The position numbers and the translations under genes were made by a program. Source: CAZOKZ01 sp964580585 (lineage in GTDB: Bacteria; Sumerlaeota; Sumerlaeia; SLMS01; JAHLLQ01). Taken from it: a stretch of 64,000 nucleotides of DNA. Numbering within the stretch: the stretch's first letter is position 1; every line of letters begins with the position of its first letter. The stretch lies in NCBI GenBank assembly GCA_964580585.1, contig CAZOKZ010000004.1, forward strand, positions 57,406 to 121,405. Reading direction: 5' to 3'. Shown piece by piece: positions 42,020-51,353 of the stretch. Below the pieces are notes generated by a model, which was not told the DNA's origin, did not search any database, and was given only the letters and a program-made list of their open reading frames with translations.

Positions 42020-44185
42020 ATGGACCCAACACCGTTTCTACTCGGCAAAGTGCTCGATGATGTCTATCGCATCGAGCGATTGATCGGTCATGGCGGTATG
42101 GGCAGTGTTTTCGCCGCCACTCACTTGCGTTTGGATTGTCTGGTTGCCATCAAAATCCCCGATCATCGGGTGATGACCGATTCTGCCATGGCCGAACGGT
42201 TCGTTCGTGAAGCGCGGGCATTGGCCAAACTCCAGCATCCCAACATTGTACGTATCCACGATGTACGTTCTGCGGAAAACAGCTCGCTCAACTCCGCTTA
42301 TATCGTCATGGAGTACATCGATGGGGCGACCTTGGCGGCGTATCTTCGCCAGCGCATCGAGCAACTGACCCTTGGCCAGGTTTTAGAGATTTTCGAGGGA
42401 ATTGCCTCGGCGATCGATCTCGCCCACGAGCACGAAATCATTCACCGCGACATCAAGCCCGACAATGTGCTGGTGGGTTGGAAGGATGGCATTCCCCGAT
42501 TGCTGGATTTTGGTCTGGCGCGAATGGGAGCTTCATCGACGCTGACCAATCTGAACGCCAGCGGGTTCACTCCCGCATACGCTTCGCCGGAGCAATGCCG
42601 AGGAGCCCACGTTACATCGGCCAGCGATGTTTATTCTTTTGCCGCCACGGTTTATTACGCACTGGCGGGAAACAAGTTCCTCTTCGATGTCGAACAGTCC
42701 AGCCAGTTTATTATCATGCACGACGTGGGAGATCCGCTTCCGCTGACGGATCGTAATCCGTCCTGGCCGCCTGCTGTTTGGGATATTCTCGAACGTGGTC
42801 TCGCTAAAAAACCGGAAGAACGTCCGCTCTCGGCGGGAAACCTGATCAAAGAAATACGCAAGGTGCTTGTTTCGGATCTTGGGAAAACTTACGGCGACTT
42901 TTTCCTGCATTCGCCCGCCGATCTTTCCGACATTTCGACCATCGCCGCCAAACCAGACATTCCACTGAGGCTGGAAACGGATGCGACTCTGCCCCTGCCC
43001 AAACCCATGGGGGAACAAGCGATTCCACCGGTTGCGTATCCGGCTCCTGCCGGACCGGACCCGGATGCAACGTTGCCCCTGGGCACGCCCGAAAGCAAAC
43101 GCATCGTCCCTGGCGCCGTCGATTCCGTTCCCCCGACAATTCCCAGGTTCGACTTGCCCGTTTTGACATTGGACCCAACGACATCGTCCTTGCGAATTCC
43201 GACACCGCACGACACGCCTGAGTCTCAACCGACCGTCGCGGCAAAAAGTGTCAAAAAGAAAATCTGGGTACTGACTCTCGCTCTTCTCCTTCTCCTCCTC
43301 GCCGCTGGAGGGGGAAAATGGTGGTGGGATCACCGCCTGGACAACGATCCGGCGACAATTGCCGAGCTGGAAAAAAAATCGTTGGCGGATCAAGAGCGCG
43401 ACAAAGCCCAAGCGCTGTTGTCGGAGTGGCGAAGGGTTTCCAAAAAAAGTAACCCTCTCCATCAAACCACCCAGGCAATGCAAACCTATACCGAAGCGGA
43501 AAAAGCATACGAACAACAGAATTGGGAGAAAGCCCAACAAACTTTCGTAACGGCGTGCCAGGAATTGAAGGTGGAAATCGATGAAGCCCGGCTGCTCAAT
43601 GTGCTCGATTGGGACGGTGGAGCCCGGGAAAAATACAACACCGTCCGCGACGATCAAACGGGCACTTCCGACACCATCGCCGTAGCGCCTCAGAAAAACT
43701 TCAGATGGACTGCGGAAAGAGAAAAAGACCATGCCTTGGTCGCTCTCGTGCAATGGGAGAAGTTGAACAAAGGCGCAACCGAGCCCCCCGAACTCCTCGC
43801 TGCTCGAGAGCAACTCAACCAGGCACAAAAAGCGTTCTATCGTCAGGACTGGGACGGCGCGTGCGAGGCATGGAATCAGGCCGCCCAAACATTCAGGTCC
43901 GCCATCAAGGTGCGGAGAAATGAAATCCTCGAAACCCAGAAAGAAATGGCGGAAGAAGAGAGAGAGAAAGCTCAAAAAGAGCTAGAGCGATGGCTGCAAC
44001 TCAGCAATGGAAGCGATGAAACCTACGGCGTTCGCAACGCGCGTAAAATGATGCTCGCAGCGCGAAAAGCCTATGATCGTCAAGACTGGGACCGGGCAAG
44101 CCTGGAATGGAAAAAGGCAAAAGAACGCCTCATGATGGAATCGGACATACTTTTGAAACAAAGCGTCCCCGTTCAATCCCCCTGA
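42020..44185 (+). CDS. Membrane serine/threonine protein kinase with three C-terminal repeats
   Basis: A 721-residue Hanks-type kinase. It has the Gly loop IGHGGMGSVF (about 20-29), Lys in VAIKIPD (about 46), catalytic loop HRDIKPDNVLV (about 140) and DFGLAR. A Pro-rich linker and one membrane helix (KKIWVLTLALLLLLLAAGGG, about 410-430) lead to an outside part with three repeats of about 70 residues, each containing [A/F]Y-x-[Q]-[Q/D]-[N/D]-W-[E/D]-x-A and preceding Leu-Trp segments (YEQQNWEKAQQ, FYRQDWDGACE, YDRQDWDRASL). The repeats look helical and TPR-like. The ATG at 42020 is chosen for its GAAGGAAA site. Targets are unknown. Confidence 0.88.
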   Translation: MDPTPFLLGKVLDDVYRIERLIGHGGMGSVFAATHLRLDCLVAIKIPDHRVMTDSAMAERFVREARALAKLQHPNIVRIHDVRSAENSSLNSAYIVMEYIDGATLAAYLRQRIEQLTLGQVLEIFEGIASAIDLAHEHEIIHRDIKPDNVLVGWKDGIPRLLDFGLARMGASSTLTNLNASGFTPAYASPEQCRGAHVTSASDVYSFAATVYYALAGNKFLFDVEQSSQFIIMHDVGDPLPLTDRNPSWPPAVWDILERGLAKKPEERPLSAGNLIKEIRKVLVSDLGKTYGDFFLHSPADLSDISTIAAKPDIPLRLETDATLPLPKPMGEQAIPPVAYPAPAGPDPDATLPLGTPESKRIVPGAVDSVPPTIPRFDLPVLTLDPTTSSLRIPTPHDTPESQPTVAAKSVKKKIWVLTLALLLLLLAAGGGKWWWDHRLDNDPATIAELEKKSLADQERDKAQALLSEWRRVSKKSNPLHQTTQAMQTYTEAEKAYEQQNWEKAQQTFVTACQELKVEIDEARLLNVLDWDGGAREKYNTVRDDQTGTSDTIAVAPQKNFRWTAEREKDHALVALVQWEKLNKGATEPPELLAAREQLNQAQKAFYRQDWDGACEAWNQAAQTFRSAIKVRRNEILETQKEMAEEEREKAQKELERWLQLSNGSDETYGVRNARKMMLAARKAYDRQDWDRASLEWKKAKERLMMESDILLKQSVPVQSP

Positions 44186-44230
44186 CGATTCTGCCCGTCT
44201 GGTTTTTGTGGGCCGTTACAAGTTCCTGAA

Positions 44231-44269
44231 AACAAAAACCCCGGTGAGAACGCAGACCGTTCAACCGGG
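44231..44269 (-). terminator. Rho-independent terminator of tRNA-Lys
   Basis: On the minus strand CCCGGTTGAACG and CGTTCTCACCGGGG form a long stem, followed by TTTTTGTTTT. It lies 75 bp after the tRNA. Confidence 0.75.
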
Positions 44270-44344
44270 TTTCTGATAGAAAATTCCAGATGTTATCGAT
44301 CGCCAATTTCAGGCTGATCAGGTACGAAATCCCAGAAAATTGAG

Positions 44345-44420
44345 TGGTAGGCCATCTAGGACTCGAACCTAGAACCAACGGATTAAGAGTCCGCTGCTCT
44401 ACCAATTGAGCTAATGACCC
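44345..44420 (-). tRNA. tRNA-Lys(CTT)
   Basis: The reverse strand GGGTCATTAGCTCAATTGG starts a 76-nt cloverleaf. The anticodon loop CTCTTAA has CTT at positions 34-36 between stems GCGGA and TCCGT. The T-arm is GGTTCGAGTCC, and the acceptor pairs GGGTCAT with ATGGCCT (with T-G and G-T wobbles). CCA is encoded. Confidence 0.95.
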
Positions 44421-44664
44421 ACAATTCTGTTTCCATTCGCCGACTATCGTTGCGCCGACGAGGAAAAACTGTGTACACAGACGACCCGTCGCAACGCAAG
44501 CCCGGAATTTGGTTTTTTTTGACCCGTGGCGTGGACTTTTTTTGTTCGGATTGGAATGATTTCCGCTCTGGACGATTTGTGTTGGAAGGCAGCGTGAACT
44601 GAATGGGATTGCCTGGCTGGACGATTCAGGCTACGTTGGATATCAGAGGATTAATTGGCACATC

Positions 44665-45801
44665 ATGATTGGTAAACCTGTCGTAAAATTAGGTAAGTTG
44701 TTCGGTATCGAGGTCGGACTCAACAAGAGTTGGTTTCTGGTCTTTATCTTTCTTGTCTATAGTATTTCCAGCAATATGACGAGCACGGGAGAGTTGCCCG
44801 CGGCCCAGGCGCTGCCGTTTGCGGTGATGACGGGGTTGTTGATTTACCTGAGCATTCTGGCGCACGAGTTTGGCCATGCGTTGACCGCCAAGGCGTTCGG
44901 TATCAATGTGCGAACGATTATTCTGCATATTTTCGGTGGGGTGGCGATGCTCGACAGCGAGCCGCGTCGTCCGCGCGATGAGTTTTGGATCACGGTGGCG
45001 GGTCCGGCGGTGTCGTTTTTGTTGGCGGGCTGTTTTTTGGGCGCGTGGGGACTTGGAAGTTGGATGCAATGGCCTTTCGCGATTGTTAAGCTGTTGCTCT
45101 ACGTTGGGATGATTAACCTGATTTTGGGAATTTTCAACTGCCTGCCGGGGTTTCCGATGGATGGCGGGCGAGTGGTTCGTTCCATCTTGTGGGCGGCGAC
45201 GGGAGATTATCTTCTGGCGACGCGCGTGGCGTCCTGGGGCGGCGTTGGAGTGGGGGCGTTGATTTGTGTGTGGGGAGCCAGCAACATTTTCGGCGGCGAT
45301 CCTGGAGGTGGGTTGTTGAATTTGCTGCTCGGGATGTTCCTGATTTCGCTGGCGCGTGCCTCTTCGCGCCAGGCCGAGTTCATCGCCTTGTTCCAGGGCC
45401 TGACCGCGCGCGACGTCATGCGACCCGTGCGAGCGGTGGTGCCAGCGGCCACACCGGCGGACGAGGTGCTCTCGCATTATTTCGGAGTGGTCGGAGGCGA
45501 TTCGTTGCCCGTCGTTCAGGGCAGCCGGTTGCTCGGTTACGTTCGCGCCGAAGATATCCGAATGTTGCAACCGCATCAGGCTCCGTGGATTCGAGCGGAG
45601 GAATTGTGCCGTCCGTACGAAACATCGCTCATTATCGCGCCCAACGACGAAGCCATGACCATCATGGAACGTCTGGCGCGTGTGCGGCGCCATTCGGTGC
45701 CGGTGTTCGAGGGACGGCGGTTGCTCGGGTTTGTCTTCGACGAAGATTTGGCGCGTGCCATGCACCATCGACAAATGCTGCAAAAACAAGCGGCGCGGTG
45801 A
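44665..45801 (+). CDS. Site-2 protease (M50) with two CBS domains
   Basis: A 378-residue rhomboid-like-fold zinc metalloprotease. The zinc motif is LAHEFGHALTAK (about 64-75) with the partner Asp in NCLPGFPMDGGRVVRS (about 160-172). Six membrane helices precede a C-terminal pair of CBS domains (LTARDVMRPVRAVVPA..., RRHSVPVFEGRRLLGFV). CBS domains in this subgroup sense adenine nucleotides. It cleaves membrane proteins in regulated proteolysis; substrate unknown. The start has GAGG 14 bases upstream, a weak site. Confidence 0.9.
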   Translation: MIGKPVVKLGKLFGIEVGLNKSWFLVFIFLVYSISSNMTSTGELPAAQALPFAVMTGLLIYLSILAHEFGHALTAKAFGINVRTIILHIFGGVAMLDSEPRRPRDEFWITVAGPAVSFLLAGCFLGAWGLGSWMQWPFAIVKLLLYVGMINLILGIFNCLPGFPMDGGRVVRSILWAATGDYLLATRVASWGGVGVGALICVWGASNIFGGDPGGGLLNLLLGMFLISLARASSRQAEFIALFQGLTARDVMRPVRAVVPAATPADEVLSHYFGVVGGDSLPVVQGSRLLGYVRAEDIRMLQPHQAPWIRAEELCRPYETSLIIAPNDEAMTIMERLARVRRHSVPVFEGRRLLGFVFDEDLARAMHHRQMLQKQAAR

Positions 45802-45896
45802 GTGAATTGTATTTTTGATTGGATAACAAACCGATCAGGATATTGTAACGGATAGCCATTCTTCAGCCGACCGGGTGCCGAGTCGCATCGGAATTG

Positions 45897-45919
45897 AACG
45901 GACCGTTCCACGGTCCGTT
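45897..45919. terminator. Hairpin between convergent genes, possible terminator
   Basis: AACGGACCG and CGGTCCGTT form a perfect 9-bp stem around TTCCA, midway between the two stops. There is no T-tract on either strand. Confidence 0.4.
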
Positions 45920-45941
45920 GCAGTGCAAGCCATGGGATGAT

Positions 45942-46649
45942 TCAGTTGCTCTTGCGACCTCCGTAGATCAGTTCAAAAGCGCGACCGCGCAACGTGTACT
46001 GAAGCGATGGTGCGACGGCGAACAAGTCGTCGCGGGAGGCGAAAAGTCCAGCGTCACCAACCACGAATCTTGAAAGATCACAGGCTCCTGCAGCACACGC
46101 GGCGGTCTTCCCATCAAAATCGAGTGCCACATGATCGATTGCGTCAAAGAGGGATTCGCCGTCGTTGGCGAAACCGTGTGGGTTCCGCTCTGCGAGACGC
46201 GTGGTCGAATCGAACAATTCTTCCACGCTCACCCACGCCTCGTCCAAGTAGAACTGCGGCAAAACCAACAGAATCCGTGACGGGATGAATGACTTGGTGA
46301 GTTCAAACCGCGGATTCCAAAACCTGCCTGCGATCCAAAGACCGCGAACTTGAGTAGGTATGCCTGCCGCCCGCGCGACCGACTCGAGACATGCGAATCG
46401 TTGGCTGCACGATCCTTGGCCCTTGGCGAGTGTGTGCGACGTCGGTTGCAATTCATCGACCGTATAGATTGGACGCACTTCCTGGCGAAGCAGTTGGTAA
46501 CCGGCGTATAGGAAATCACGCGGAGCGGCACCTGGTATCTCCAACTGCCGGACCACGGCCTGCACCCGCTCGTTCTCGAAGTCGAGAATCCGTGTCGGCC
46601 GCAAATTAGACTCGCTCACCGTCGAAGATGACATATCGATACGTCGCAT
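45942..46649 (-). CDS. Transglutaminase-like cysteine-peptidase-fold protein
   Basis: A 235-residue protein with the transglutaminase core. The nucleophile is Cys in KGQGSCSQRFACLESVARAAGIPTQVRGL (about 100-128), and the partner His and Asp are not certain: EAWVSVEELFDSTTRL contains an aspartate, but the preceding His of the typical H-W/E is replaced. No signal peptide is seen. Such proteins cleave or crosslink peptides; the weak triad makes activity doubtful. The start at 46649 has GGGATG upstream; 46634 is possible. Confidence 0.65.
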   Translation of the reverse strand: MRRIDMSSSTVSESNLRPTRILDFENERVQAVVRQLEIPGAAPRDFLYAGYQLLRQEVRPIYTVDELQPTSHTLAKGQGSCSQRFACLESVARAAGIPTQVRGLWIAGRFWNPRFELTKSFIPSRILLVLPQFYLDEAWVSVEELFDSTTRLAERNPHGFANDGESLFDAIDHVALDFDGKTAACAAGACDLSRFVVGDAGLFASRDDLFAVAPSLQYTLRGRAFELIYGGRKSN

Positions 46650-46678
46650 AACATCCCGTTATCTTGTCCAGCACTCGA

Positions 46679-47647
46679 TCAGTAATCCACACACCTTAAA
46701 GTTACTAATGCAATTTCCGGTCGGCAGTTCCATCGCACGCGAAAGGCGCTGGTGCCGACGCCTCGGCTGACGAAAACCGTCGTGTGCGGCGCGGCAACCA
46801 ATCCAGAGGCGTATTTCATGCTGCCATCGGCAAACATGGAAAGGGGACGCTGGAACGGACGCACCTGGCCGCCGTGCGTGTGCCCCGAAAGTTGCAGCGC
46901 CACACGTTGGCCTGCCGTGACCAGTTCGCCAACTTGCGGATTGTGCGAGAGTAAAATGCGCGGCGCATCTAACGGGGCGCCCGCGAACGCTCGTTGCGGA
47001 TCGGGGTGGCCTTTCCACAAATCGCTTACGCCACCCAGGACGATTTGCGCTTTGGGACGCGCCACGCCGTTCGCGCGAGCCACTCGGTGGCGCCGGGGTT
47101 CGATGACGGCGTGTTCGTTTTCCAGCAGCACAATGCCTTCGCGCCAACACATTGATCGCATACGGTCCAGCGACAGCCCGAAATCGTGATTGCCGCGCGT
47201 GGCGTACAAACCGTCCGGCGCGCAAAGGTGTGACAGAATACCGAGGCATTCCTCCATCCGGTCGGCGTTGTGCGTGACGAAATCGCCCGTCAACGCGATC
47301 ACGTCGGCGTCGAGCGCGTTGGATTTTTCCACCACGCGCTCCAGAAACCGCCGTCCCGCCACCACGTTATGATGCACATCGGTCAAATGCACGATGCGAT
47401 AGCCGTCCAGGCAAAGCGGTAAGCCGGGCACATCGATTTCGATGTGAGTCATGGCGATCCAATGAGGCTCGACCAGCGCGGCGTAACCGACCGCCGCGCC
47501 AAGGCTTTTGAGCACGCGTCCGGCTCCGCGCCGCAGAGCCGGTTTGCCCGCCACGTGAGCCTGAACACGCGAAACGAACCGGGCCGTGGCGCGGCGCCAG
47601 GGAGGCCGGGAAAGAGAAAAGCCGCTGTTTGCCAATGGGTCCGTCAT
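46679..47647 (-). CDS. Calcineurin-like metallophosphoesterase
   Basis: A 322-residue phosphoesterase. The metal-binding blocks are VHLTDVHHN (D-x-H, about 87-95), ALTGDFV (G-D, about 120), TRGNHDFG (G-N-H-D, about 152) and SGHTHGGQV (G-H-T-H, about 255). The N-terminus is basic with one membrane-like stretch at 45-60. This is the YaeI/LpxH-like group acting on phosphodiesters or lipid intermediates at the membrane. Exact substrate unknown. It precedes the transglutaminase-like gene by 29 bp on the same strand. Confidence 0.87.
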   Translation of the reverse strand: MTDPLANSGFSLSRPPWRRATARFVSRVQAHVAGKPALRRGAGRVLKSLGAAVGYAALVEPHWIAMTHIEIDVPGLPLCLDGYRIVHLTDVHHNVVAGRRFLERVVEKSNALDADVIALTGDFVTHNADRMEECLGILSHLCAPDGLYATRGNHDFGLSLDRMRSMCWREGIVLLENEHAVIEPRRHRVARANGVARPKAQIVLGGVSDLWKGHPDPQRAFAGAPLDAPRILLSHNPQVGELVTAGQRVALQLSGHTHGGQVRPFQRPLSMFADGSMKYASGLVAAPHTTVFVSRGVGTSAFRVRWNCRPEIALVTLRCVDY

Positions 47648-47764
47648 GATCGTGCGCCGCCCGTCGCAGAGGAAAAAATCGCTTCAACGCCTTATCTTAT
47701 GCAGAGCAGAAACACGCCAAAGGGGCAACGGGAGATTTGGAGAGGAACAACGTTAAAGAAAATA

Positions 47765-47802
47765 AACCACAGAGGCACGAAGACACGGAGGGGTCACGGA
47801 GA
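47765..47802 (+). repeat. CACGGAGG-type intergenic repeat, left copy
   Basis: ACCACAGAGGCACGAAGAC followed by ACGGAGGGGTCACGGAG is a degenerate CAC-GAGG repeat. An inverted copy lies at 48471-48510. Sequences of this kind are scattered between genes in many environmental genomes. Confidence 0.5.
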
Positions 47803-48470
47803 AGAAAATTATCTATTCCCCTGCCAGTCCAAAATCGTCGGATTCGATTTCGTCCAGAAGCTCCAACGGAGCGACCCATATCAGTCTTGGGCGCAGCCCA
47901 AGGAAATTGGATGATTTCCCCACCAAGCTCTGAAGGAGCGGCACTAAATTCGGCGGATTTGTCGCGATATTTCGCACTCTCAGCACTCGCTTAATTGTCT
48001 AATCGACAACCTGGGGTTGTGCGCTCCGCGCCCGCCCCAGGCTGGTATGCGCCGCGCCTTTGGCGTTTTTCGGGATTCAAACTTTTCGGGACACTTTCAG
48101 CGTGATAGCGGAATAATAGCATGGAGCGAGCTTTTGTCGAAAAAGTTCAAAAGCCTGTTCTCAACAGCCTCCCACCGGCCGTTACACGTCCTTTACCCGT
48201 ATCTTAACCGAACCTTAAGGCGCCTTGCTCAAAAAAGGGAGCAATCTCAACTGCTGTAAAATCAATCATTCGCGAAATTTTCATTTTCCCAGCTTCGAGG
48301 CACGCCGTTCAGCTTTCTCCGTATTCCGTGCAAAAGTCCGTTCTCTTTGTCCATTATCGACGCTCTTCTGGTGAAATCATTCAAAAGCCGTGCAATACTT
48401 GGAAAAGTTGAGTTGCGAAACTTCCCGGGCGAACTCGAAAAATTGATTTGGTAATTATATATCTCTCTCA
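47803..48470. other. Non-coding region with a tandem-hairpin element
   Basis: About 670 bp without a convincing gene. At 47848-48085 several hairpins follow in one direction: GCTCCAACGGAGC, CTTGGGC-GCA-GCCCAAG (47886-47902), GCTCTGAAGGAGC, CCTGGGG...CCCCAGG (48011-48042) and CGCCTTTGGCG followed by TTTTT. The rest (48090-48470) is unstructured. Translated frames are interrupted and low quality. The hairpin series resembles repeated structured elements of environmental bacteria; it may encode an RNA. Confidence 0.5.
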
Positions 48471-48510
48471 GTGGCCCTCCGTGTCTCTGTGCCTCCGTGG
48501 TTTGCTTTTA
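48471..48510 (-). repeat. CACGGAGG-type intergenic repeat, right copy, inverted
   Basis: GTGGCCCTCCGTGTCTCTG followed by TGCCTCCGTGGTTTGC is the reverse complement form of the 47765-47802 element. The two copies enclose the hairpin element. Confidence 0.5.
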
Positions 48511-48528
48511 ATAACTTGCCACTTCCCC

Positions 48529-50286
48529 TCACCCCCGCGGTCGTGCGTCGTGCAGTTGAAGTTCGAGCGTCGTGGAACCGCGCCAGGTGTTTTGCGTGGG
48601 GCGAAAGATAATGTCGAACGGCGAGGTCATGGATTCGCACACGCTCAGCAAGTGCCCGAGGTTGAATCCAATCGCGGAGAACTTTTGCGTGCCGACGTTG
48701 AGCGAGAGCTTCAGGTGATTGGTGCCAACGATGCGGGGTGGCTGGCGCGAGGTGACGCCTTCGAGCAGGAAAAGCGGCGCGGGATTGTCCTGGCCAAAGG
48801 GTTGAAGGCGTTGCACGTCGTGAAAGAACGGCCAGCCGATTTCGTCATGTTCGACGCGGGCGTCGATGGTGACCTCCGGGGTCAAATCGCGCGTACGGAA
48901 AACATCGCTGGCGAATTCGTTGATCGCCGAACGAAACGGCTTGATCGCATCGGGCCGTAATTTGAGTCCAGCCGCCGCAGCGTGTCCGCCAAACGTCACG
49001 AGATGCGATTGGCAGGCGCCGAGGGCCTCGTGAATGTCGAAGCCGGGGATCGAGCGCGCGCTGCCTTGCGCCAGTTCCTGGTCGCGGCGCAGTACAATCG
49101 CGGGCCGGTAGAACCGTTCGGCCAGTCGCGAGGCGACGATACCCACAATGCCAAGGTGAAATTCCGGGTGGGAAACGACAAGCAGCGAATCTTCGCTGCT
49201 TTCAAGCTGGGTTTCCGCCTGTTCGAGCGACCGGGTCAGGATGTCGGCTTCCTCGGTGCGACGTCGCCGGTTCAGCATTTCGAGATAATTGGCCAGCTCG
49301 ACCGCGCGTTCTTCGCAATCGGTCAGCAATAGCTCGAGTGCCGTTTGCGCGTGTGCTGTTCGTCCTGCGGCGTTCAATCGAGGCCCCATGACGAAACCGA
49401 CGTGGTAAGGCGTCAGTTGCTTTTCCTTCACACCGGTCACGCGCAACAACGCGCGGATGCCCGGGCGTTGACTGTCGCTCAGATGTTGAAGACCAAAGTG
49501 CGCCAACACACGGTTTTCGCTCAGGAGCGGCACCACGTCGGCGATGGTCCCGAGCGCGACGAGATCCATCAACCCACGCAGGAACGTGCGCGAGTCGGCG
49601 GCATCGCGTCCTGCGCCTTTCAGCAGCGCATGCGCGAATTTGAACGCCACACCCACTCCGCAAAGCCGTCCATTATCATAGAGCGCATCGGGCTTATTCG
49701 GATTCACCACCGCGGCGGCTTCGGTGGGCATTTCTCCATCGGACAAGTGGTGATCGGTGACAACCACATCCATGCCGAGTTCCGTTGCGCGGCGAATTTC
49801 GCGCGCCGCCGTCACCCCGGTATCCACCGTGATCAGAAGCTTCACGCCGTCGTTTGCCAACGCCTCGACGTTTTCGATGTGCATGCCATAGCCATCGTGG
49901 ATGCGATGCGGGATGAAAAACCCGGGATTGGCTCCCAGATGACGTAACGTCAAAATCATCAAGGCGGTGGAACATACGCCATCGACGTCGTAATCGCCAT
50001 AGACGGTGATTTTTTCGCCGCGCTCCAAGGCCAAAAGCGTGCGTTCCACCGCGCGATCCATGTCGTGAAGCTCGAACGGATCGCGTAACATTGCCAATCG
50101 AGGGGTCAGAAAATCCGCCAGATCGTCGGAATTTTCCCAACCGCGCGCGGCGAGCATTCGCCCCACCGCCGGGTGCAATCCAAGCCGCTCGGCCAGCGCG
50201 TTTGCATGCGCCGAATCGTGCTCACGCACCACCCACCGCGCCGCTGTCCGGGTCGTTCGTTTGCCAAGAGTTGATTTCGCCGTCAT
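48529..50286 (-). CDS. recJ: Single-stranded-DNA-specific exonuclease RecJ
   Basis: A 585-residue DHH-family nuclease. Motif I YGDYDVDGVCSTA (about 98-110), the DHH motif VVTDHHLSDG (about 180), and GGHAAAAGLKL (DHHA1 domain, about 440) are all present. It degrades single-stranded DNA 5' to 3' in mismatch repair and RecF-pathway recombination. The start ATG at 50286 gives an N-terminus MTAKSTLGKRTTRTAARWVV close to the usual RecJ start. It stands alone between non-coding DNA and a DNA methyltransferase. Confidence 0.95.
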   Translation of the reverse strand: MTAKSTLGKRTTRTAARWVVREHDSAHANALAERLGLHPAVGRMLAARGWENSDDLADFLTPRLAMLRDPFELHDMDRAVERTLLALERGEKITVYGDYDVDGVCSTALMILTLRHLGANPGFFIPHRIHDGYGMHIENVEALANDGVKLLITVDTGVTAAREIRRATELGMDVVVTDHHLSDGEMPTEAAAVVNPNKPDALYDNGRLCGVGVAFKFAHALLKGAGRDAADSRTFLRGLMDLVALGTIADVVPLLSENRVLAHFGLQHLSDSQRPGIRALLRVTGVKEKQLTPYHVGFVMGPRLNAAGRTAHAQTALELLLTDCEERAVELANYLEMLNRRRRTEEADILTRSLEQAETQLESSEDSLLVVSHPEFHLGIVGIVASRLAERFYRPAIVLRRDQELAQGSARSIPGFDIHEALGACQSHLVTFGGHAAAAGLKLRPDAIKPFRSAINEFASDVFRTRDLTPEVTIDARVEHDEIGWPFFHDVQRLQPFGQDNPAPLFLLEGVTSRQPPRIVGTNHLKLSLNVGTQKFSAIGFNLGHLLSVCESMTSPFDIIFRPTQNTWRGSTTLELQLHDARPRG

Positions 50287-50498
50287 GGTCGCTTCAAAAA
50301 AATCGATTCACATTCACCTCGATTTGTGCGCCCGCGCCCCGCCAACGTCAAGCAGGATGCGGGAAAAGAGCGATAAACATCGGGACTTTGAGCTTGTCTT
50401 GTATTTTGTTCAACCCACCATTGCGTCCCCCGACCGGGTTTGGCACCGTGACCCGCGATTGTTCACCGTGCGCACAAGGACTGCCCCCCGCCAAGCCC

Positions 50499-51353
50499 AT
50501 GATCGAAATCCACCACGGCGATAACCTGCCCATTCTCGAACGTCTGCCCGACGAGTCGTTCGACCTGATTTACATCGATCCGCCGTTCAACACGGGTCGC
50601 AAACAATCGCGCACGCGCATGCGCACCCAGCGCGACGAAAACGGCGATCGCGTCGGGTTTATGGGCAAGCGATACCGCACCACCGTGCTCGGGTCGGCGG
50701 CCTACGACGACGCGTTCGACGACTTTATCGCCTTTCTGGAACCGCGCATTCGCCAGGCCCACCGGTTGCTGAAACCGACGGGCAGTTTTTTCTTCCACAT
50801 CGATTATCGCGAAGTCCATTATTGCAAAGTGATGATCGACTCGATTTTCGGACGCGCCTCGTTCATGAACGAAATTATTTGGGCGTATGATTATGGCGCG
50901 CGGTCGCGAACGCGTTGGTCCGCCAAGCACGATAATATCCTTTGGTACGCGAAAGACCCGGAAAACTACACATACAACTATGATGAAATCGACCGCGTGC
51001 CCTACATGGCGCCGGGGCTGGTCGGGCCGGAAAAAGCCGCGCGTGGCAAAACACCCACCGACGTTTGGTGGAACACAATTGTCAGCCCCGGGGGCAAAGA
51101 ACGCACTGGCTACCCGACGCAAAAACCGTTGGCGATCATGCGTCGCATTTTGCGCGTACACACAAATCCCGGCGACCGCGTGCTGGATTTTTTTGCAGGC
51201 TCGGGCTCGACTGGTGCCGCAGCGGAAGAACTGGGACGCGACGCGGTGTTGATTGATGTTAATAAAGCAGCGATTGACGTGATGAAAAAGCGGTTTGGGG
51301 ATGGGGTGGATATAAATTATTCGCACGAATTAAATGATGATTCGAAGTTGTAG
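50499..51353 (+). CDS. Site-specific DNA methyltransferase (N4/N6 class), no adjacent nuclease
   Basis: A 284-residue amino-methyltransferase of the beta-type motif order. The catalytic motif is IYIDPPFNTG (DPPF, about 25-34) and the SAM-binding motif FFAGSGSTG is near the C-terminus (about 235-243), separated by a target-recognition stretch with WSAKHDNILWYAK and TGYPTQKPLAI. It methylates adenine-N6 or cytosine-N4. No restriction endonuclease is adjacent, so it is likely an orphan with a regulatory or replication-linked role. The ATG at 50499 gives a usual start (MIEIHHGDNL) but has no good ribosome site. Its end overlaps the convergent membrane gene by 37 bp. Confidence 0.85.
   Translation: MIEIHHGDNLPILERLPDESFDLIYIDPPFNTGRKQSRTRMRTQRDENGDRVGFMGKRYRTTVLGSAAYDDAFDDFIAFLEPRIRQAHRLLKPTGSFFFHIDYREVHYCKVMIDSIFGRASFMNEIIWAYDYGARSRTRWSAKHDNILWYAKDPENYTYNYDEIDRVPYMAPGLVGPEKAARGKTPTDVWWNTIVSPGGKERTGYPTQKPLAIMRRILRVHTNPGDRVLDFFAGSGSTGAAAEELGRDAVLIDVNKAAIDVMKKRFGDGVDINYSHELNDDSKL

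Noticed and set aside
44340..44430. Short minus-strand protein frame over the tRNA
   Set aside because: The region is fully explained by tRNA-Lys(CTT) and its terminator.
47737..48260. Two plus-strand frames (85 and 80 codons) in the intergenic region
   Set aside because: They run through the hairpin series and repeats, have no ribosome sites, and resemble spurious products often predicted over such elements.
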